From the NCBI GenBank assembly GCA_963971285.1, contig OZ020253.1, forward strand, positions 15,078,528 to 15,142,527: DNA of 64,000 bases, given 5' to 3'. Positions 22,857 through 36,177 of this stretch are shown piece by piece. How positions within the stretch are numbered: the first letter of the stretch is position 1; each line of letters starts with the position of its first letter. The position numbers and the translations under genes were made by a program. The notes below the pieces were generated by a model that was not told the DNA's origin, made no database searches, and saw only the letters and a program-made list of their open reading frames with translations. Source of the stretch: Astropecten irregularis (lineage: Eukaryota > Echinodermata > Asteroidea > Paxillosida > Astropectinidae).

Positions 22857-24365
22857 ACTACAACGTTCACTGTGTTCATCAGTCTAATCGTTAGCTTCGC
22901 TCTGTTGAGCTGCCAAAATCATTTCACTGTTCACAAGGCAAAAGTAAGAGAATGATCCTATGGCTTACCTAAAAAGTACAATACACGCTGGCATAAGAAC
23001 AGCTTAAAACGACGTCACATTCACTAGCCAATCAGAGTAGGGAAAGCTAATGTTGATATTTTACCAAACACGAATGGCCAATCACGTTTATTCCAATGCA
23101 GGCTCTTCCAACGCCAGCAGAGTCGTAATGTTTCTGGATTAATCAGGCAGGTTAAACTTTCTTTAGGCTTTCTCCTTAATGTCCCTATTACACATGAGAA
23201 AGTTTAATGTCTCACACTATGCAACGTCCACTGTGTTCATCAGTATAATAATTAGCTTCGCTCTGTTGAGCTGCTTTGATGGAGGATTGTAATAAGGAAG
23301 ATTGTAGGAATGACGGGGGCCCTTTGCCAAACCTCGGCTCCGGCTCCGTCTCCGGCTCCTGCTCCGGCTCCGGCTCCGGCTCCGTCATCCATATGCTGAA
23401 AATAGAGGTTGTGGGTTTTCATTGAAGCTGAAGCTCCGTTTTCCCTTTCAAACCAGAGAATCTACTTCCGAACCACAGCCAAAAGTCTCTATTTTGAATT
23501 TTTTTTTTTGATACCCGTTATTTTAAAATTGACTCCAAAAATGGAGCTGGAGCCGGAGCCTGAGCCGGAGCCGAGGCTTGCCGGAAAAGGGCCTAGATAC
23601 ACTGACCGTGTTTGAGCGCGAAACTGACTTAATTTTTTTTTTTCAAAATGCGCCTGAATGAAGTCGAGATCTCAAGAATTATTCCAATTTATTGATTATT
23701 AAAAACCAATATAATACTGCTCTTCATGGCCGTATGTTTATTAAGTAATCCTGATATACCCTTCGCGATATTGGATTCGATTCACCCCACTAACCCCAAC
23801 TAGTTCGGTGGCCTAGCGGTATGGCTTCTGCACTGGTAAGCAGGAAGTCGTGGGTTCGAATCCCACCTGGGCCGGCATGTGATTCTTTTTATTTATTTTT
23901 TATCACGTGCACCCATGCACAAGCACTGAGTGTGCGGTGCTCGTCCACGTCGGTGGCGGGCAATCAAACCTAATTTGAATATAATCTTGATAGAGACCTT
24001 ATTTTGGTTAGAAACATAGGATTTATATTTATTCTTTTTCAAATTTAGATTTGTTTTAATTAAAGCTCGCAAAAATTCGTACGCCCCAACTCGTACGTCG
24101 ACCAACTCGTACGCCGCCCCAACTCGTACGCCCCAACTCGTACGCCGACCGACCAACTATTATGGCACCAGCACATTAAGATTGTAGTTTGTAATAACAA
24201 AATACACAAGCACTGAGTGTGCGGTGCTCGTCCACGTCGGTGGCGGGTAATCAAACCTAATATTGAATATAATCTTGACAGAGACCTTATTATTTTTGGT
24301 TAGAAACATATGGGTCAATTTTCAATTGCACTAAATTGAATTGTCATGAAATGATAATGTCTCAC
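22857..24365 (+). repeat. Repeat unit 16 (1,509 bp, mosaic B/A)
   Basis: Type B fold-back element and 11-T run, followed by the AATCCTGAT change of unit 15, a majority-form tRNA-like element and the type A tail GATTCTTTTT. This suggests exchange with unit 15 downstream of the poly-T run. Confidence 0.93.
23802..23874 (+). tRNA. tRNA-Thr-like element, unit 16 (majority form)
   Basis: Majority 73-nt sequence, next to type B upstream sequence. Confidence 0.6.
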
Positions 24366-25178
24366 ACTACAACGTTCACTGTGTTCATCAGTCTAATCGT
24401 TAGCTTCGCTCTGTTGAGCTGCCAAAATCATTTCACTGTTCACAAGGCAAAAGTAAGAGAATGATCCTATGGCTTACCTAAAAAGTACAATACACGCTGG
24501 CATAAGAACAGCTTAAAACGACGTCACATTCACTAACCAATCAGAGTAGGGAAAGCTAATGTTGATATTTTACCAAACACGAATGGCCAATCACGTTTAT
24601 TCCAATGCAGGCTCTTCCAACGCCAGCAGAGTCGTAATGTTTCTGGATTAATCAGGCAGGTTAAACTTTCTTTAGGCTTTCTCCTTAATGTCCCTATTAC
24701 ACATGAGAAAGTTTAATGTCTCACACTATGCAACGTCCACTGTGTTCATCAGTATAATAATTAGCTTCGCTCTGTTGAGCTGCTTTGATGGAGGATTGTA
24801 ATAAGGAAGATTGTAGGAATGACGGGGGCCCTTTGCCAAACCTCGGCTCCGGCTCCGTCTCCGGCTCCTGCTCCGGCTCCGGCTCCGGCTCCGTCATCCA
24901 TATGCTGAAAATAGAGGTTGTGGGTTTTCATTGAAGCTGAAGCTCCGTTTTCCCTTTCAAACCAGAGAATCTACTTCCGAACCACAGCCAAAAGTCTCTA
25001 TTTTGAATTTTTTTTTTTGATACCCGTTATTTTAAAATTGACTCCAAAAATGGAGCTGGAGCCGGAGCCTGAGCCGGAGCCGAGGCTTGCCGGAAAAGGG
25101 CCTAGATACACTGACCGTGTTTGAGCGCGAAACTGACTTAATTTTTTTTTTTCAAAATGCGCCTGAATGAAGTCGAGA

Positions 25179-25222
25179 TCTCAAGAATTATTCCAATTTA
25201 TCTCAAGAATTATTCCAATTTA
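25179..25222. repeat. Private 22-bp tandem duplication
   Basis: The segment starting TCTCAAGAATTATTCC occurs twice back to back (25179-25200, 25201-25222). No other unit has it, so it arose after the last homogenisation of this position. Confidence 0.95.
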
Positions 25223-25332
25223 TTGATTATTAAAAACCAATATAATACTGCTCTTCATGGCCGTATGTTTATTAAGTAATCTTGATATACCCTTCGCGAT
25301 ATTGGATTCGATTCACCCCACTAACCCCAACT

Positions 25333-25405
25333 AGTTCGGTGGCCTAGCGGTATGGCTTCTGCACTGGTAAGCAGGAAGTCGTGGGTTCGAATCCCACCTG
25401 GGCCG
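25333..25405 (+). tRNA. tRNA-Thr-like element, unit 17 (majority form)
   Basis: Majority 73-nt sequence. Confidence 0.6.
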
Positions 25406-25896
25406 GCATGTGATTCTTTTTATTTATTTTTTATCACGTGCACCCATGCACAAGCACTGAGTGTGCGGTGCTCGTCCACGTCGGTGGCGGGCAATCAAAC
25501 CTAATTTGAATATAATCTTGATAGAGACCTTATTTTGGTTAGAAACATAGGATTTATATTTATTCTTTTTCAAATTTAGATTTGTTTTAATTAAAGCTCG
25601 CAAAAATTCGTACGCCCCAACTCGTACGTCGACCAACTCGTACGCCGCCCCAACTCGTACGCCCCAACTCGTACGCCGACCGACCAACTATTATGGCACC
25701 AGCACATTAAGATTGTAGTTTGTAATAACAAAATACACAAGCACTGAGTGTGCGGTGCTCGTCCACGTCGGTGGCGGGTAATCAAACCTAATATTGAATA
25801 TAATCTTGACAGAGACCTTATTATTTTTGGTTAGAAACATATGGGTCAATTTTCAATTGCACTAAATTGAATTGTCATGAAATGATAATGTCTCAC

Positions 25897-27405
25897 ACTA
25901 CAACGTTCACTGTGTTCATCAGTCTAATCGTTAGCTTCGCTCTGTTGAGCTGCCAAAATCATTTCACTGTTCACAAGGCAAAAGTAAGAGAATGATCCTA
26001 TGGCTTACCTAAAAAGTACAATACACGCTGGCATAAGAACAGCTTAAAACGACGTCACATTCACTAGCCAATCAGAGTAGGGAAAGCTAATGTTGATATT
26101 TTACCAAACACGAATGGCCAATCACGTTTATTCCAATGCAGGCTCTTCCAACGCCAGCAGAGTCGTAATGTTTCTGGATTAATCAGGCAGGTTAAACTTT
26201 CTTTAGGCTTTCTCCTTAATGTCCCTATTACACATGAGAAAGTTTAATGTCTCACACTATGCAACGTCCACTGTGTTCATCAGTATAATAATTAGCTTCG
26301 CTCTGTTGAGCTGCTTTGATGGAGGATTGTAATAAGGAAGATTGTAGGAATGACGGGGGCCCTTTGCCAAACCTCGGCTCCGGCTCCGTCTCCGGCTCCT
26401 GCTCCGGCTCCGGCTCCGGCTCCGTCATCCATATGCTGAAAATAGAGGTTGTGGGTTTTCATTGAAGCTGAAGCTCCGTTTTCCCTTTCAAACCAGAGAA
26501 TCTACTTCCGAACCACAGCCAAAAGTCTCTATTTTGAATTTTTTTTTTTGATACCCGTTATTTTAAAATTGACTCCAAAAATGGAGCTGGAGCCGGAGCC
26601 TGAGCCGGAGCCGAGGCTTGCTGGAAAAGGGCCTAGATACACTGACCGTGTTTGAGCGCGAAACTGACTTAATTTTTTTTTTTCAAAATGCGCCTGAATG
26701 AAGTCGAGATCTCAAGAATTATTCCAATTTATTGATTATTAAAAACCAATATAATACTGCTCTTCATGGCCGTATGTTTATTAAGTAATCTTGATATACC
26801 CTTCGCGATATTGGATTCGATTCACCCCACTAACCCCAACTAATTCGGTGGCCTAGCGGTATGGCTTCTGCACTGGTAAGCAGGAAGTCGTGGGTTCGAA
26901 TCCCACCTGGGCCGGCATGTGATTTTTTTTATTTTTTTTTTATCACGTGCACCCATGCACAAGCACTGAGTGTGCGGTGCTCGTCCACGTCGGTGGCGGG
27001 CAATCAAACCTAATGTGAATATAATCTTGATAGAGACCTTATTTTGGTTAGAAACATAGGATTTATATTTATTCTTTTTCAAATTTAGATTTGTTTTAAT
27101 TAAAGCTCGCAAAAATTCGTACGCCCCAACTCGTACGTCGACCAACTCGTACGCCGCCCCAACTCGTACGCCCCAACTCGTACGCCGACCGACCAACTAT
27201 TATGGCACCAGCACATTAAGATTGTAGTTTGTAATAACAAAATACACAAGCACTGAGTGTGCGGTGCTCGTCCACGTCGGTGGCGGGTAATCAAACCTAA
27301 TATTGAATATAATCTTGACAGAGACCTTATTATTTTTGGTTAGAAACATATGGGTCAATTTTCAATTGCACTAAATTGAATTGTCATGAAATGATAATGT
27401 CTCAC
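25897..27405 (+). repeat. Repeat unit 18 (1,509 bp, type B)
   Basis: Type B with private changes CTTGCTGGAA in the fold-back right arm and CCTAATGTGAAT in direct repeat 2 copy a. Confidence 0.94.
26842..26914 (+). tRNA. tRNA-Thr-like element, unit 18 (A2 variant)
   Basis: Same 73-nt structure with A at position 2. Confidence 0.58.
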
Positions 27406-28916
27406 ACTACAACGTTCACTGTGTTCATCAGTCTAATCGTTAGCTTCGCTCTGTTGAGCTGCCAAAATCATTTCACTGTTCACAAGGCAAAAGTAAGAGA
27501 ATGATCCTATGGCTTACCTAAAAAGTACAATACACGCTGGCATAAGAACAGCTTAAAACGACGTCACATTCACTAGCCAATCAGAGTAGGGAAAGCTAAT
27601 GTTGATATTTTACCAAACACGAATGGCCAATCACGTTTATTCCAATGCAGGCTCTTCCAACGCCAGCAGAGTCGTAATGTTTCTGGATTAATCAGGGAGG
27701 TTAAACTTTCTTTAGGCTTTCTCCTTAATGTCCCTATTACACATGAGAAAGTTTAATGTCTCACACTATGCAACGTCCACTGTGTTCATCAGTATAATAA
27801 TTAGCTTCGCTCTGTTGAGCTGCTTTGATGGAAGATTGTAATAAGGAAGATTGTAGGAATGACGGGGGCCCTTTGCCAAACCTCGGCTCCGGCTCCGTCT
27901 CCGGCTCCTGCTCCGGCTCCGGCTCCGGCTCCGTCATCCATATGCTGAAAATAGAGGTTGTGGGTTTTCATTGAAGCTGAAGCTCCGTTTTCCCTTTCAA
28001 ACCAGAGAATCTACTTCCGAACCACAGCCAAAAGTCTCTATTTTGAATTTTTTTTTTGATACCCGTTATTTTGAAATTGACTCCAGAAATGGAGCTGGAG
28101 CCGGAGCCTGAGCCGGAGCCGAGGCTTGCCGGAAAAGGGCCTAGATACACTGACCGTGTTTGAGCGCGAAACTGACGTATTTTTTTTTTTTTTTCAAAAT
28201 GCGCCTGAATGAAGTCGAGATCTCAAGAATTATTCCAATTTATTGATTATTAAAAACCAATATAATACTGCTCTTCATGGCCGTATGTTTATTAAGTAAT
28301 CTTGATATACCCTTCGCGATATTGGATTCGATTCACCCCACTAACCCCAACTAGTTCGGTGGCCTAGCGGTATGGCTTCTGCACTGGTAAGCAGGAAGTC
28401 GTGGGTTCGAATCCCACCTGGGCCGGCATGTGATTCTTTTTATTTATTTTTTATCACGTGCACCCATGCACAAGCACTGAGTGTGCGGTGCTCGTCCACG
28501 TCGGTGGCGGGCAATCAAACCTAATTTGAATATAATCTTGATAGAGACCTTATTTTGGTTAGAAACATAGGATTTATATTTATTCTTTTTCAAATTTAGA
28601 TTTGTTTTAATTAAAGCTCGCAAAAATTCGTACGCCCCAACTCGTACGTCGACCAACTCGTACGCCGCCCCAACTCGTACGCCCCAACTCGTACGCCGAC
28701 CGACCAACTATTATGGCACCAGCACATTAAGATTGTAGTTTGTAATAACAAAATACACAAGCACTGAGTGTGCGGTGCTCGTCCACGTCGGTGGCGGGTA
28801 ATCAAACCTAATATTGAATATAATCTTGACAGAGACCTTATTATTTTTGGTTAGAAACATATGGGTCAATTTTCAATTGCACTAAATTGAATTGTCATGA
28901 AATGATAATGTCTCAC
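27406..28916 (+). repeat. Repeat unit 19 (1,511 bp, type A')
   Basis: Type A fold-back and tail, with ATCAGGGAGG in place of ATCAGGCAGG. That change is shared only with units 24, 27 and 29. The fold-back loop T-run is one T shorter (10). Confidence 0.94.
28353..28425 (+). tRNA. tRNA-Thr-like element, unit 19 (majority form)
   Basis: Majority 73-nt sequence. Confidence 0.6.
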
Positions 28917-30425
28917 ACTACAACGTTCACTGTGTTCATCAGTCTAATCGTTAGCTTCGCTCTGTTGAGCTGCCAAAATCATTTCACTGTTCACAAGGCA
29001 AAAGTAAGAGAATGATCCTATGGCTTACCTAAAAAGTACAATACACGCTGGCATAAGAACAGCTTAAAACGACGTCACATTCACTAGCCAATCAGAGTAG
29101 GGAAAGCTAATGTTGATATTTTACCAAACACGAATGGCCAATCACGTTTATTCCAATGCAGGCTCTTCCAACGCCAGCAGAGTCGTAATGTTTCTGGATT
29201 AATCAGGCAGGTTAAACTTTCTTTAGGCTTTCTCCTTAATGTCCCTATTACACATGAGAAAGTTTAATGTCTCACACTATGCAACGTCCACTGTGTTCAT
29301 CAGTATAATAATTAGCTTCGCTCTGTTGAGCTGCTTTGATGGAGGATTGTAATAAGGAAGATTGTAGGAATGACGGGGGCCCTTTGCCAAACCTCGGCTC
29401 CGGCTCCGTCTCCGGCTCCTGCTCCGGCTCCGGCTCCGGCTCCGTCATCCATATGCTGAAAATAGAGGTTGTGGGTTTTCATTGAAGCTGAAGCTCCGTT
29501 TTCCCTTTCAAACCAGAGAATCTACTTCCGAACCACAGCCAAAAGTCTCTATTTTGAATTTTTTTTTTTGATACCCGTTATTTTAAAATTGACTCCAAAA
29601 ATGGAGCTGGAGCCGGAGCCTGAGCCGGAGCCGAGGCTTGCCGGAAAAGGGCCTAGATACACTGACCGTGTTTGAGCGCGAAACTGACTTAATTTTTTTT
29701 TTTCAAAATGCGCCTGAATGAAGTCGAGATCTCAAGAATTATTCCAATTTATTGATTATTAAAAACCAATATAATACTGCTCTTCATGGCCGTATGTTTA
29801 TTAAGTAATCTTGATATACCCTTCGCGATATTGGATTCGATTCACCCCACTAACCCCAACTAGTTCGGTGGCCTAGCGGTATGGCTTCTGCACTGGTAAG
29901 CAGGAAGTCGTGGGTTCGAATCCCACCTGGGCCGGCATGTGATTTTTTTTATTTATTTTTTATCACGTGCACCCATGCACAAGCACTGAGTGTGCGGTGC
30001 TCGTCCACGTCGGTGGCGGGCAATCAAACCTAATTTGAATATAATCTTGATAGAGACCTTATTTTGGTTAGAAACATAGGATTTATATTTATTCTTTTTC
30101 AAATTTAGATTTGTTTTAATTAAAGCTCGCAAAAATTCGTACGCCCCAACTCGTACGTCGACCAACTCGTACGCCGCCCCAACTCGTACGCCCCAACTCG
30201 TACGCCGACCGACCAACTATTATGGCACCAGCACATTAAGATTGTAGTTTGTAATAACAAAATACACAAGCACTGAGTGTGCGGTGCTCGTCCACGTCGG
30301 TGGCGGGTAATCAAACCTAATATTGAATATAATCTTGACAGAGACCTTATTATTTTTGGTTAGAAACATATGGGTCAATTTTCAATTGCACTAAATTGAA
30401 TTGTCATGAAATGATAATGTCTCAC
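28917..30425 (+). repeat. Repeat unit 20 (1,509 bp, mosaic)
   Basis: Type B fold-back element with a majority-form tRNA-like element and a hybrid tail (eight T then ATTTATTTTTT). Confidence 0.93.
29862..29934 (+). tRNA. tRNA-Thr-like element, unit 20 (majority form)
   Basis: Majority 73-nt sequence. Confidence 0.6.
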
Positions 30426-31934
30426 ACTACAACGTTCACTGTGTTCATCAGTCTAATCGTTAGCTTCGCTCTGTTGAGCTGCCAAAATCATTTCACTGTT
30501 CACAAGGCAAAAGTAAGAGAATGATCCTATGGCTTACCTAAAAAGTACAATACACGCTGGCATAAGAACAGCTTAAAACGACGTCACATTCACTAGCCAA
30601 TCAGAGTAGGGAAAGCTAATGTTGATATTTTACCAAACACGAATGGCCAATCACGTTTATTCCAATGCAGGCTCTTCCAACGCCAGCAGAGTCGTAATGT
30701 TTCTGGATTAATCAGGCAGGTTAAACTTTCTTTAGGCTTTCTCCTTAATGTCCCTATTACACATGAGAAAGTTTAATGTCTCACACTATGCAACGTCCAC
30801 TGTGTTCATCAGTATAATAATTAGCTTCGCTCTGTTGAGCTGCTTTGATGGAGGATTGTAATAAGGAAGATTGTAGGAATGACGGGGGCCCTTTGCCAAA
30901 CCTCGGCTCCGGCTCCGTCTCCGGCTCCTGCTCCGGCTCCGGCTCCGGCTCCGTCATCCATATGCTGAAAATAGAGGTTGTGGGTTTTCATTGAAGCTGA
31001 AGCTCCGTTTTCCCTTTCAAACCAGAGAATCTACTTCCGAACCACAGCCAAAAGTCTCTATTTTGAATTTTTTTTTTTGATACCCGTTATTTTAAAATTG
31101 ACTCCAAAAATGGAGCTGGAGCCGGAGCCTGAGCCGGAGCCGAGGCTTGCCGGAAAAGGGCCTAGATACACTGACCGTGTTTGAGCGCGAAACTGACTTA
31201 ATTTTTTTTTTTCAAAATGCGCCTGAATGAAGTCGAGATCTCAAGAATTATTCCAATTTATTGATTATTAAAAACCAATATAATACTGCTCTTCATGGCC
31301 GTATGTTTATTAAGTAATCTTGATATACCCTTCGCGATATTGGATTCGATTCACCCCACTAACCCCAACTAGTTCGGTGGCCTAGCGGTATGGCTTCTGC
31401 ACTGGTAAGCAGGAAGTCGTGGGTTCGAATCCCACCTGGGCCGGCATGTGATTTTTTTTATTTATTTTTTATCACGTGCACCCATGCACAAGCACTGAGT
31501 GTGCGGTGCTCGTCCACGTCGGTGGCGGGCAATCAAACCTAATTTGAATATAATCTTGATAGAGACCTTATTTTGGTTAGAAACATAGGATTTATATTTA
31601 TTCTTTTTCAAATTTAGATTTGTTTTAATTAAAGCTCGCAAAAATTCGTACGCCCCAACTCGTACGTCGACCAACTCGTACGCCGCCCCAACTCGTACGC
31701 CCCAACTCGTACGCCGACCGACCAACTATTATGGCACCAGCACATTAAGATTGTAGTTTGTAATAACAAAATACACAAGCACTGAGTGTGCGGTGCTCGT
31801 CCACGTCGGTGGCGGGTAATCAAACCTAATATTGAATATAATCTTGACAGAGACCTTATTATTTTTGGTTAGAAACATATGGGTCAATTTTCAATTGCAC
31901 TAAATTGAATTGTCATGAAATGATAATGTCTCAC
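30426..31934 (+). repeat. Repeat unit 21 (1,509 bp, mosaic)
   Basis: Same combination of marks as unit 20, including the hybrid T-rich tail, so the pair probably arose by a local duplication. Confidence 0.93.
31371..31443 (+). tRNA. tRNA-Thr-like element, unit 21 (majority form)
   Basis: Majority 73-nt sequence. Confidence 0.6.
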
Positions 31935-33156
31935 ACTACAACGTTCACTGTGTTCATCAGTCTAATCGTTAGCTTCGCTCTGTTGAGCTGCCAAAATCAT
32001 TTCACTGTTCACAAGGCAAAAGTAAGAGAATGATCCTATGGCTTACCTAAAAAGTACAATACACGCTGGCATAAGAACAGCTTAAAACGACGTCACATTC
32101 ACTAGCCAATCAGAGTAGGGAAAGCTAATGTTGATATTTTACCAAACACGAATGGCCAATCACGTTTATTCCAATGCAGGCTCTTCCAACGCCAGCAGAG
32201 TCGTAATGTTTCTGGATTAATCAGGCAGGTTAAACTTTCTTTAGGCTTTCTCCTTAATGTCCCTATTACACATGAGAAAGTTTAATGTCTCACACTATGC
32301 AACGTCCACTGTGTTCATCAGTATAATAATTAGCTTCGCTCTGTTGAGCTGCTTTGATGGAAGATTGTAATAAGGAAGATTGTAGGAATGACGGGGGCCC
32401 TTTGCCAAACCTCGGCTCCGGCTCCGTCTCCGGCTCCTGCTCCGGCTCCGGCTCCGGCTCCGTCATCCATATGCTGAAAATAGAGGTTGTGGGTTTTCAT
32501 TGAAGCTGAAGCTCCGTTTTCCCTTTCAAACCAGAGAATCTACTTCCGAACCACAGCCAAAAGTCTCTATTTTGAATTTTTTTTTTTGATACCCGTTATT
32601 TTGAAATTGACTCCAGAAATGGAGCTGGAGCCGGAGCCTGAGCCGGAGCCGAGGCTTGCCGGAAAAGGGCCTAGATACACTGACCGTGTTTGAGCGCGAA
32701 ACTGACGTATTTTTTTTTTTTTTTCAAAATGCGCCTGAATGAAGTCGAGATCTCAAGAATTATTCCAATTTATTGATTATTAAAAACCAATATAATACTG
32801 CTCTTCATGGCCGTATGTTTATTAAGTAATCTTGATATACCCTTCGCGATATTGGATTCGATTCACCCCACTAACCCCAACTAGTTCGGTGGCCTAGCGG
32901 TATGGCTTCTGCACTGGTAAGCAGGAAGTCGTGGGTTCGAATCCCACCTGGGCCGGCATGTGATTTTTTTTTTTTTTTTTTTTATCACGTGCACCCACAA
33001 GCACTGAGTGTGCGGTGCTCGTCCACGTCGGTGGCGGGCAATCAAACCTAATATTGAATATAATCTTGACAGAGACCTTATTATTTTTGGTTAGAAACAT
33101 ATGGGTCAATTTTCAATTGCACTAAATTGAATTGTCATGAAATGATAATGTCTCAC
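31935..33156 (+). repeat. Repeat unit 22 (1,222 bp, 287-bp internal deletion)
   Basis: Type A unit that keeps only one copy of direct repeat 2 (about 32998-33101). That copy begins like copy a (GGGCAATC) and ends like copy b (ATATTGAA, TTGACAG, TTATTATTTTTGG). The minisatellite between them is gone. The loss of about 287 bp equals the copy a to copy b offset. Confidence 0.95.
32883..32955 (+). tRNA. tRNA-Thr-like element, unit 22 (majority form)
   Basis: Majority 73-nt sequence, followed by an uninterrupted run of about 20 T. Confidence 0.6.
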
Positions 33157-34665
33157 ACTACAACGTTCACTGTGTTCATCAGTCTAATCGTTAGCTTCGC
33201 TCTGTTGAGCTGCCAAAATCATTTCACTGTTCACAAGGCAAAAGTAAGAGAATGATCCTATGGCTTACCTAAAAAGTACAATACACGCTGGCATAAGAAC
33301 AGCTTAAAACGACGTCACATTCACTAGCCAATCAGAGTAGGGAAAGCTAATGTTGATATTTTACCAAACACGAATGGCCAATCACGTTTATTCCAATGCA
33401 GGCTCTTCCAACGCCAGCAGAGTCGTAATGTTTCTGGATTAATCAGGCAGGTTAAACTTTCTTTAGGCTTTCTCCTTAATGTCCCTATTACACATGAGAA
33501 AGTTTAATGTCTCACACTATGCAACGTCCACTGTGTTCATCAGTATAATAATTAGCTTCGCTCTGTTGAGCTGCTTTGATGGAGGATTGTAATAAGGAAG
33601 ATTGTAGGAATGACGGGGGCCCTTTGCCAAACCTCGGCTCCGGCTCCGTCTCCGGCTCCTGCTCCGGCTCCGGCTCCGGCTCCGTCATCCATATGCTGAA
33701 AATAGAGGTTGTGGGTTTTCATTGAAGCTGAAGCTCCGTTTTCCCTTTCAAACCAGAGAATCTACTTCCGAACCACAGCCAAAAGTCTCTATTTTGAATT
33801 TTTTTTTTTTATACCCGTTATTTTAAAATTGACTCCAAAAATGGAGCTGGAGCCGGAGCCTGAGCCGGAGCCGAGGCTTGCCGGAAAAGGGCCTAGATAC
33901 ACTGACCGTGTTTGAGCGCGAAACTGACTTAATTTTTTTTTTTCAAAATGCGCCTGAATGAAGTCGAGATCTCAAGAATTATTCCAATTTATTGATTATT
34001 AAAAACCAATATAATACTGCTCTTCATGGCCGTATGTTTATTAAGTAATCTTGATATACCCTTCGCGATATTGGGTTCGATTCACCCCACTAACCCCAAC
34101 TAGTTCGGTGGCCTAGCGGTATGGCTTCTGCACTGGTAAGCAGGAAGTCGTGGGTTCGAATCCCACCTGGGCCGGCATGTGATTTTTTTTATTTTTTTTT
34201 TATCACGTGCACCCATGCACAAGCACTGAGTGTGCGGTGCTCGTCCACGTCGGTGGCGGGCAATCAAACCTAATTTGAATATAATCTTGATAGAGACCTT
34301 ATTTTGGTTAGAAACATAGGATTTATATTTATTCTTTTTCAAATTTAGATTTGTTTTAATTAAAGCTCGCAAAAATTCGTACGCCCCAACTCGTACGTCG
34401 ACCAACTCGTACGCCGCCCCAACTCGTACGCCCCAACTCGTACGCCGACCGACCAACTATTATGGCACCAGCACATTAAGATTGTAGTTTGTAATAACAA
34501 AATACACAAGCACTGAGTGTGCGGTGCTCGTCCACGTCGGTGGCGGGTAATCAAACCTAATATTGAATATAATCTTGACAGAGACCTTATTATTTTTGGT
34601 TAGAAACATATGGGTCAATTTTCAATTGCACTAAATTGAATTGTCATGAAATGATAATGTCTCAC
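33157..34665 (+). repeat. Repeat unit 23 (1,509 bp, mosaic B)
   Basis: Type B fold-back element with a majority-form tRNA-like element. Private changes: the fold-back T-run is extended by a G-to-T (TTTATACCCG), and ATTGGGTTCG replaces ATTGGATTCG. Confidence 0.94.
34102..34174 (+). tRNA. tRNA-Thr-like element, unit 23 (majority form)
   Basis: Majority 73-nt sequence. Confidence 0.6.
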
Positions 34666-36177
34666 ACTACAACGTTCACTGTGTTCATCAGTCTAATCGT
34701 TAGCTTCGCTCTGTTGAGCTGCCAAAATCATTTCACTGTTCACAAGGCAAAAGTAAGAGAATGATCCTATGGCTTACCTAAAAAGTACAATACACGCTGG
34801 CATAAGAACAGCTTAAAACGACGTCACATTCACTAGCCAATCAGAGTAGGGAAAGCTAATGTTGATATTTTACCAAATACGAATGGCCAATCACGTTTAT
34901 TCCAATGCAGGCTCTTCCAACGCCAGCAGAGTCGTAATGTTTCTGGATTAATCAGGGAGGTTAAACTTTCTTTAGGCTTTCTCCTTAATGTCCCTATTAC
35001 ACATGAGAAAGTTTAATGTCTCACACTATGCAACGTCCACTGTGTTCATCAGTATAATAATTAGCTTCGCTCTGTTGAGCTGCTTTGATGGAAGATTGTA
35101 ATAAGGAAGATTGTAGGAATGACGGGGGCCCTTTGCCAAACCTCGGCTCCGGCTCCGTCTCCGGCTCCTGCTCCGGCTCCGGCTCCGGCTCCGTCATCCA
35201 TATGCTGAAAATAGAGGTTGTGGGTTTTCATTGAAGCTGAAGCTCCGTTTTCCCTTTCAAACCAGAGAATCTACTTCCGAACCACAGCCAAAAGTCTCTA
35301 TTTTGAATTTTTTTTTTTGATACCCGTTATTTTGAAATTGACTCCAGAAATGGAGCTGGAGCCGGAGCCTGAGCCGGAGCCGAGGCTTGCCGGAAAAGGG
35401 CCTAGATACACTGACCGTGTTTGAGCGCGAAACTGACGTATTTTTTTTTTTTTTTCAAAATGCGCCTGAATGAAGTCGAGATCTCAAGAATTATTCCAAT
35501 TTATTGATTATTAAAAACCAATATAATACTGCTCTTCATGGCCGTATGTTTATTAAGTAATCTTGATATACCCTTCGCGATATTGGATTCGATTCACCCC
35601 ACTAACCCCAACTAGTTCGGTGGCCTAGCGGTATGGCTTCTGCACTGGTAAGCAGGAAGTCGTGGGTTCGAATCCCACCTGGGCCGGCATGTGATTCTTT
35701 TTATTTATTTTTTATCACGTGCACCCATGCACAAGCACTGAGTGTGCGGTGCTCGTCCACGTCGGTGGCGGGCAATCAAACCTAATTTGAATATAATCTT
35801 GATAGAGACCTTATTTTGGTTAGAAACATAGGATTTATATTTATTCTTTTTCAAATTTAGATTTGTTTTAATTAAAGCTCGCAAAAATTCGTACGCCCCA
35901 ACTCGTACGTCGACCAACTCGTACGCCGCCCCAACTCGTACGCCCCAACTCGTACGCCGACCGACCAACTATTATGGCACCAGCACATTAAGATTGTAGT
36001 TTGTAATAACAAAATACACAAGCACTGAGTGTGCGGTGCTCGTCCACGTCGGTGGCGGGTAATCAAACCTAATATTGAATATAATCTTGACAGAGACCTT
36101 ATTATTTTTGGTTAGAAACATATGGGTCAATTTTCAATTGCACTAAATTGAATTGTCATGAAATGATAATGTCTCAC
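34666..36177 (+). repeat. Repeat unit 24 (1,512 bp, type A')
   Basis: Type A with the GGGAGG mark and a private ACCAAATACG just before the second CCAAT box. Confidence 0.94.
35614..35686 (+). tRNA. tRNA-Thr-like element, unit 24 (majority form)
   Basis: Majority 73-nt sequence. Confidence 0.6.

Larger units (their letters stand above)
24366..25896 (+). repeat. Repeat unit 17 (1,531 bp, mosaic B/A, 22-bp duplication)
   Basis: Longest unit, because of a perfect 22-bp tandem duplication at 25179-25222. It also has AACCAATCAG instead of AGCCAATCAG at the first CCAAT box (near 24536). Confidence 0.95.
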
